NCBI GenBank assembly: GCA_905479995.1
Contig: CAJQON010000046.1
Coordinates: 1-53,699 of the forward strand
Origin: an uncultured Flavobacteriales bacterium
Lineage (GTDB): Bacteria; Bacteroidota; Bacteroidia; Flavobacteriales_E; Vicingaceae
Direction: 5' to 3'
Length of the DNA: 53,699 nucleotides
The translations under genes and the position numbers were made by a program. The notes beneath the pieces were generated by a model. It was not told the origin of the DNA. It worked only from the letters and a program-made list of their open reading frames with translations, and made no database searches. Shown here piece after piece: positions 52,448-53,699 of this stretch. Every line of letters starts with the position of its first letter. Positions within the stretch are counted from its first letter, which is position 1.

Positions 52448-53446
52448 TTAGCTATCAGCAATATCCGAAGACCTATCCGGTCTTGCAGCAGTCTTGCTCT
52501 TTTTTGTTGCTACAGCAACATCTTCAGCTCCGGTTACTTTTGTTACAGTATCGGCAGCCAATAAGCTCGATTGAATTTGCGTTTGCAAATCTCCAACCGT
52601 ACTTGGTGAGTAAGGCATAAATATAGTATTCACTCCATCTTCGGCCAAACGACCGATTGTATCATAATGCTGGGTCATAAAAAGCATATTCATTACTTCT
52701 CTTCCAGTTACACCATCTTCCATAGCTCCTCTTACTTCTTCTACCGAGTTTTTTAAACCATTGGCAATGGCTACTCTTTGATCGGCTATACCTTGACCTT
52801 GTAATTTTTTACTTTCTGCTTCTGCTTCAGCAGCAGCTACTACTTTAATTTTATCGGCTGCAGCATATTCCTTTGCCGCTTCTTTCATTCGTTTTGCTGC
52901 ATTAATTTCGTTCATTGATTGCTTTACCTTAGCATCTGGATCAATGTCTGTAACTAAAGCCTTAACAATAGCATAACCATATTGTGCAATCGTTTCAGAA
53001 AGTTCTTTCTGTACAGCTGAAGCAATTTTATCTTTTTCAGCAAATACATCATCTAACTTCAACTTAGGTACTTCCGAACGAATAGAGTCAAAAACATACG
53101 ATTGTATTTGTCTTGCTGGATTATCGAATTTATAAAAAGACATTTTTATTCCCTCATCACTTTCTACTACGTAGTACTGAACTGAAACGATTAATCGAAC
53201 AAATACATCATCTAAGGTCTTTGTTTCAATGTCAACAGGTAATTCCATTACCCTAAGATTTATTGTTCCTGCTTTTTTATCAATAATAGGAATTTTAAAG
53301 TTTAAACCTGCTTTTGCAATTCGTTGAAACTTACCAAAACGCTCTATTACAACAGCTGTTTTTTGTTTTACTATAAAAAATAGTCCGAACGTAAAGAGCA
53401 ATCCGAACAATCCCATTAAAACCTTTAATACTATACCTATCGCCAT
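52448..53446 (-). CDS. SPFH/band 7 (stomatin/QmcA-like) membrane protein
   Basis: 332 residues. An N-terminal TM helix (about 5-26) precedes a band-7/SPFH domain (K-T-A-V-V-I-E-R-F-G-K-F-Q-R, G-L-N-F-K-I-P-I-I-D, Y-K-F-D-N-P-A-R-Q-I-Q-S-Y-V-F-D-S-I-R-S-E, I-A-Q-Y-G-Y-A-I-V-K-A-L-V-T-D-I-D-P) and a long Ala/Glu-rich coiled coil (A-A-A-E-A-E-A-E-S-K-K-L-Q-G). The C-terminus is Lys/Arg/Ser-rich. Proteins of this family form oligomeric rings that organise membrane proteases or channels. It follows pyrF by 19 bases. Confidence 0.95.
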   Translation of the reverse strand: MAIGIVLKVLMGLFGLLFTFGLFFIVKQKTAVVIERFGKFQRIAKAGLNFKIPIIDKKAGTINLRVMELPVDIETKTLDDVFVRLIVSVQYYVVESDEGIKMSFYKFDNPARQIQSYVFDSIRSEVPKLKLDDVFAEKDKIASAVQKELSETIAQYGYAIVKALVTDIDPDAKVKQSMNEINAAKRMKEAAKEYAAADKIKVVAAAEAEAESKKLQGQGIADQRVAIANGLKNSVEEVRGAMEDGVTGREVMNMLFMTQHYDTIGRLAEDGVNTIFMPYSPSTVGDLQTQIQSSLLAADTVTKVTGAEDVAVATKKSKTAARPDRSSDIADS

Positions 53447-53465
53447 AATCTTTGTTATTTTCTAA

Positions 53466-53699
53466 TTATAAATTTTGTTTCAACAAGATAGCCATTTCTT
53501 TTTGAATAATCAAGGCTGCCTGTCTTGCCGATGTAGCAAAATTTTCATCGCTGCCAGCATATATAATTCCTCTCGATGAATTAATAAGCAGCCCACAGTC
53601 TTTGTTCATCCCATATTTACACACTTCACTCAATTCTCCACCTTGTGCACCTACACCAGGAACTAATAAAAAGTTATCGGTTGCAATTTTTCTAATTTC
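53466..53699 (-). CDS. pyrF: Orotidine 5'-phosphate decarboxylase, C-terminal fragment
   Basis: The frame runs from the window edge to the stop at 53466-53468; 77 residues are seen. They include [26 protein letters not shown] and A-A-L-I-I-Q-K-E-M, diagnostic of the second (PyrF type 2) subfamily of OMP decarboxylases, which make UMP in pyrimidine synthesis. The N-terminal catalytic Lys-Asp-x-Lys region lies outside the window. It appears to be the first visible gene of the long minus-strand run. Confidence 0.93.
   Translation of the reverse strand, partial: EIRKIATDNFLLVPGVGAQGGELSEVCKYGMNKDCGLLINSSRGIIYAGSDENFATSARQAALIIQKEMAILLKQNL

Noticed and set aside
1-53699. CRISPR array, tRNA/rRNA genes, insertion sequences or prophage
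   Set aside because: No regularly spaced repeats, no cloverleaf-like gene noticed in the intergenic regions, and no transposase, integrase or phage protein among the reading frames.

Overview
The window is an A+T-rich chromosomal segment from a member of the Bacteroidota, most likely a flavobacterium-like (Flavobacteriales) marine or aquatic organism. The evidence is lineage-typical content: a GldM-type C-terminal domain, proteins with type IX secretion (T9SS) C-terminal sorting domains, a PorV/PorQ-family barrel, a large TonB-dependent receptor with a carboxypeptidase-regulatory-like N-terminus, GIN/DUF2807, DUF2851 and DUF4369-thioredoxin proteins. Promoters match the Bacteroidota form TTTG-N19-21-TAnnTTTG, and purine-rich Shine-Dalgarno sequences are rare. 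I see no tRNA, rRNA, CRISPR array, transposase or phage gene. The region looks like ordinary core genome with a few lineage-specific surface systems. No gene-free stretch exceeds 300 bases.

Layout. 1-2.2 kb: end of a GldM-like protein, an ECF sigma factor overlapping a small one-TM protein, a YjbR/MmcQ protein and a small outer-membrane protein. 2.5-7.4 kb: a KirBac-type K+ channel, a small cysteine-rich secreted protein, and two consecutive membrane-bound SpoIIE/PP2C phosphatases (one with a polytopic sensor, one with TPRs). 7.4-16.5 kb: small lipoproteins and surface proteins, a hotdog thioesterase followed by a 1086-residue VPS10/BNR propeller protein, and a T9SS-sorted FG-GAP propeller protein. 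The last two are separated by a perfect 54-bp palindrome. 16.7-21.2 kb: M61 peptidase, DHFR, a frameshifted flavin-reductase-like gene (8-T run) and an AtoE-type fatty acid transporter. 21.2-26 kb: a minus-strand unit of flippase-like protein, GT2 glycosyltransferase and OppC-like permease; then ruvC, a HIT protein and greA.

26-35.1 kb holds the most distinctive locus: a minus-strand operon of a TonB-dependent receptor (1243 aa), a giant secreted T9SS-type protein (1376 aa) and a PorV/PorQ-family barrel (361 aa). It has a well-formed promoter upstream and a hairpin terminator at its end. Upstream lies a small Gly/Asp-rich acidic lipoprotein, separated from the receptor by a perfect 17-bp-stem hairpin.

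35.8-43.3 kb is a plus-strand cluster: lpxK, gatB, a DUF4369-thioredoxin lipoprotein, an M1 peptidase with an apparent beta-barrel C-terminus, and lpxH. It therefore holds two lipid A enzymes plus envelope maintenance. 43.3-53.7 kb is one tightly packed minus-strand run of ten genes: pyrF (partial), an SPFH protein, DUF2851, PspC, a TrkA-type K+ channel, an RmlD-like reductase, pabB, tilS, a BtuF-like protein without a signal peptide, and a patatin with a surface-antigen barrel.

Recurring signals: seven of the eight convergent gene junctions have almost no spacer or share their stop codons; several starts are GTG, TTG or possibly ATT; and several -7 boxes abut the start codon, suggesting leaderless mRNAs.
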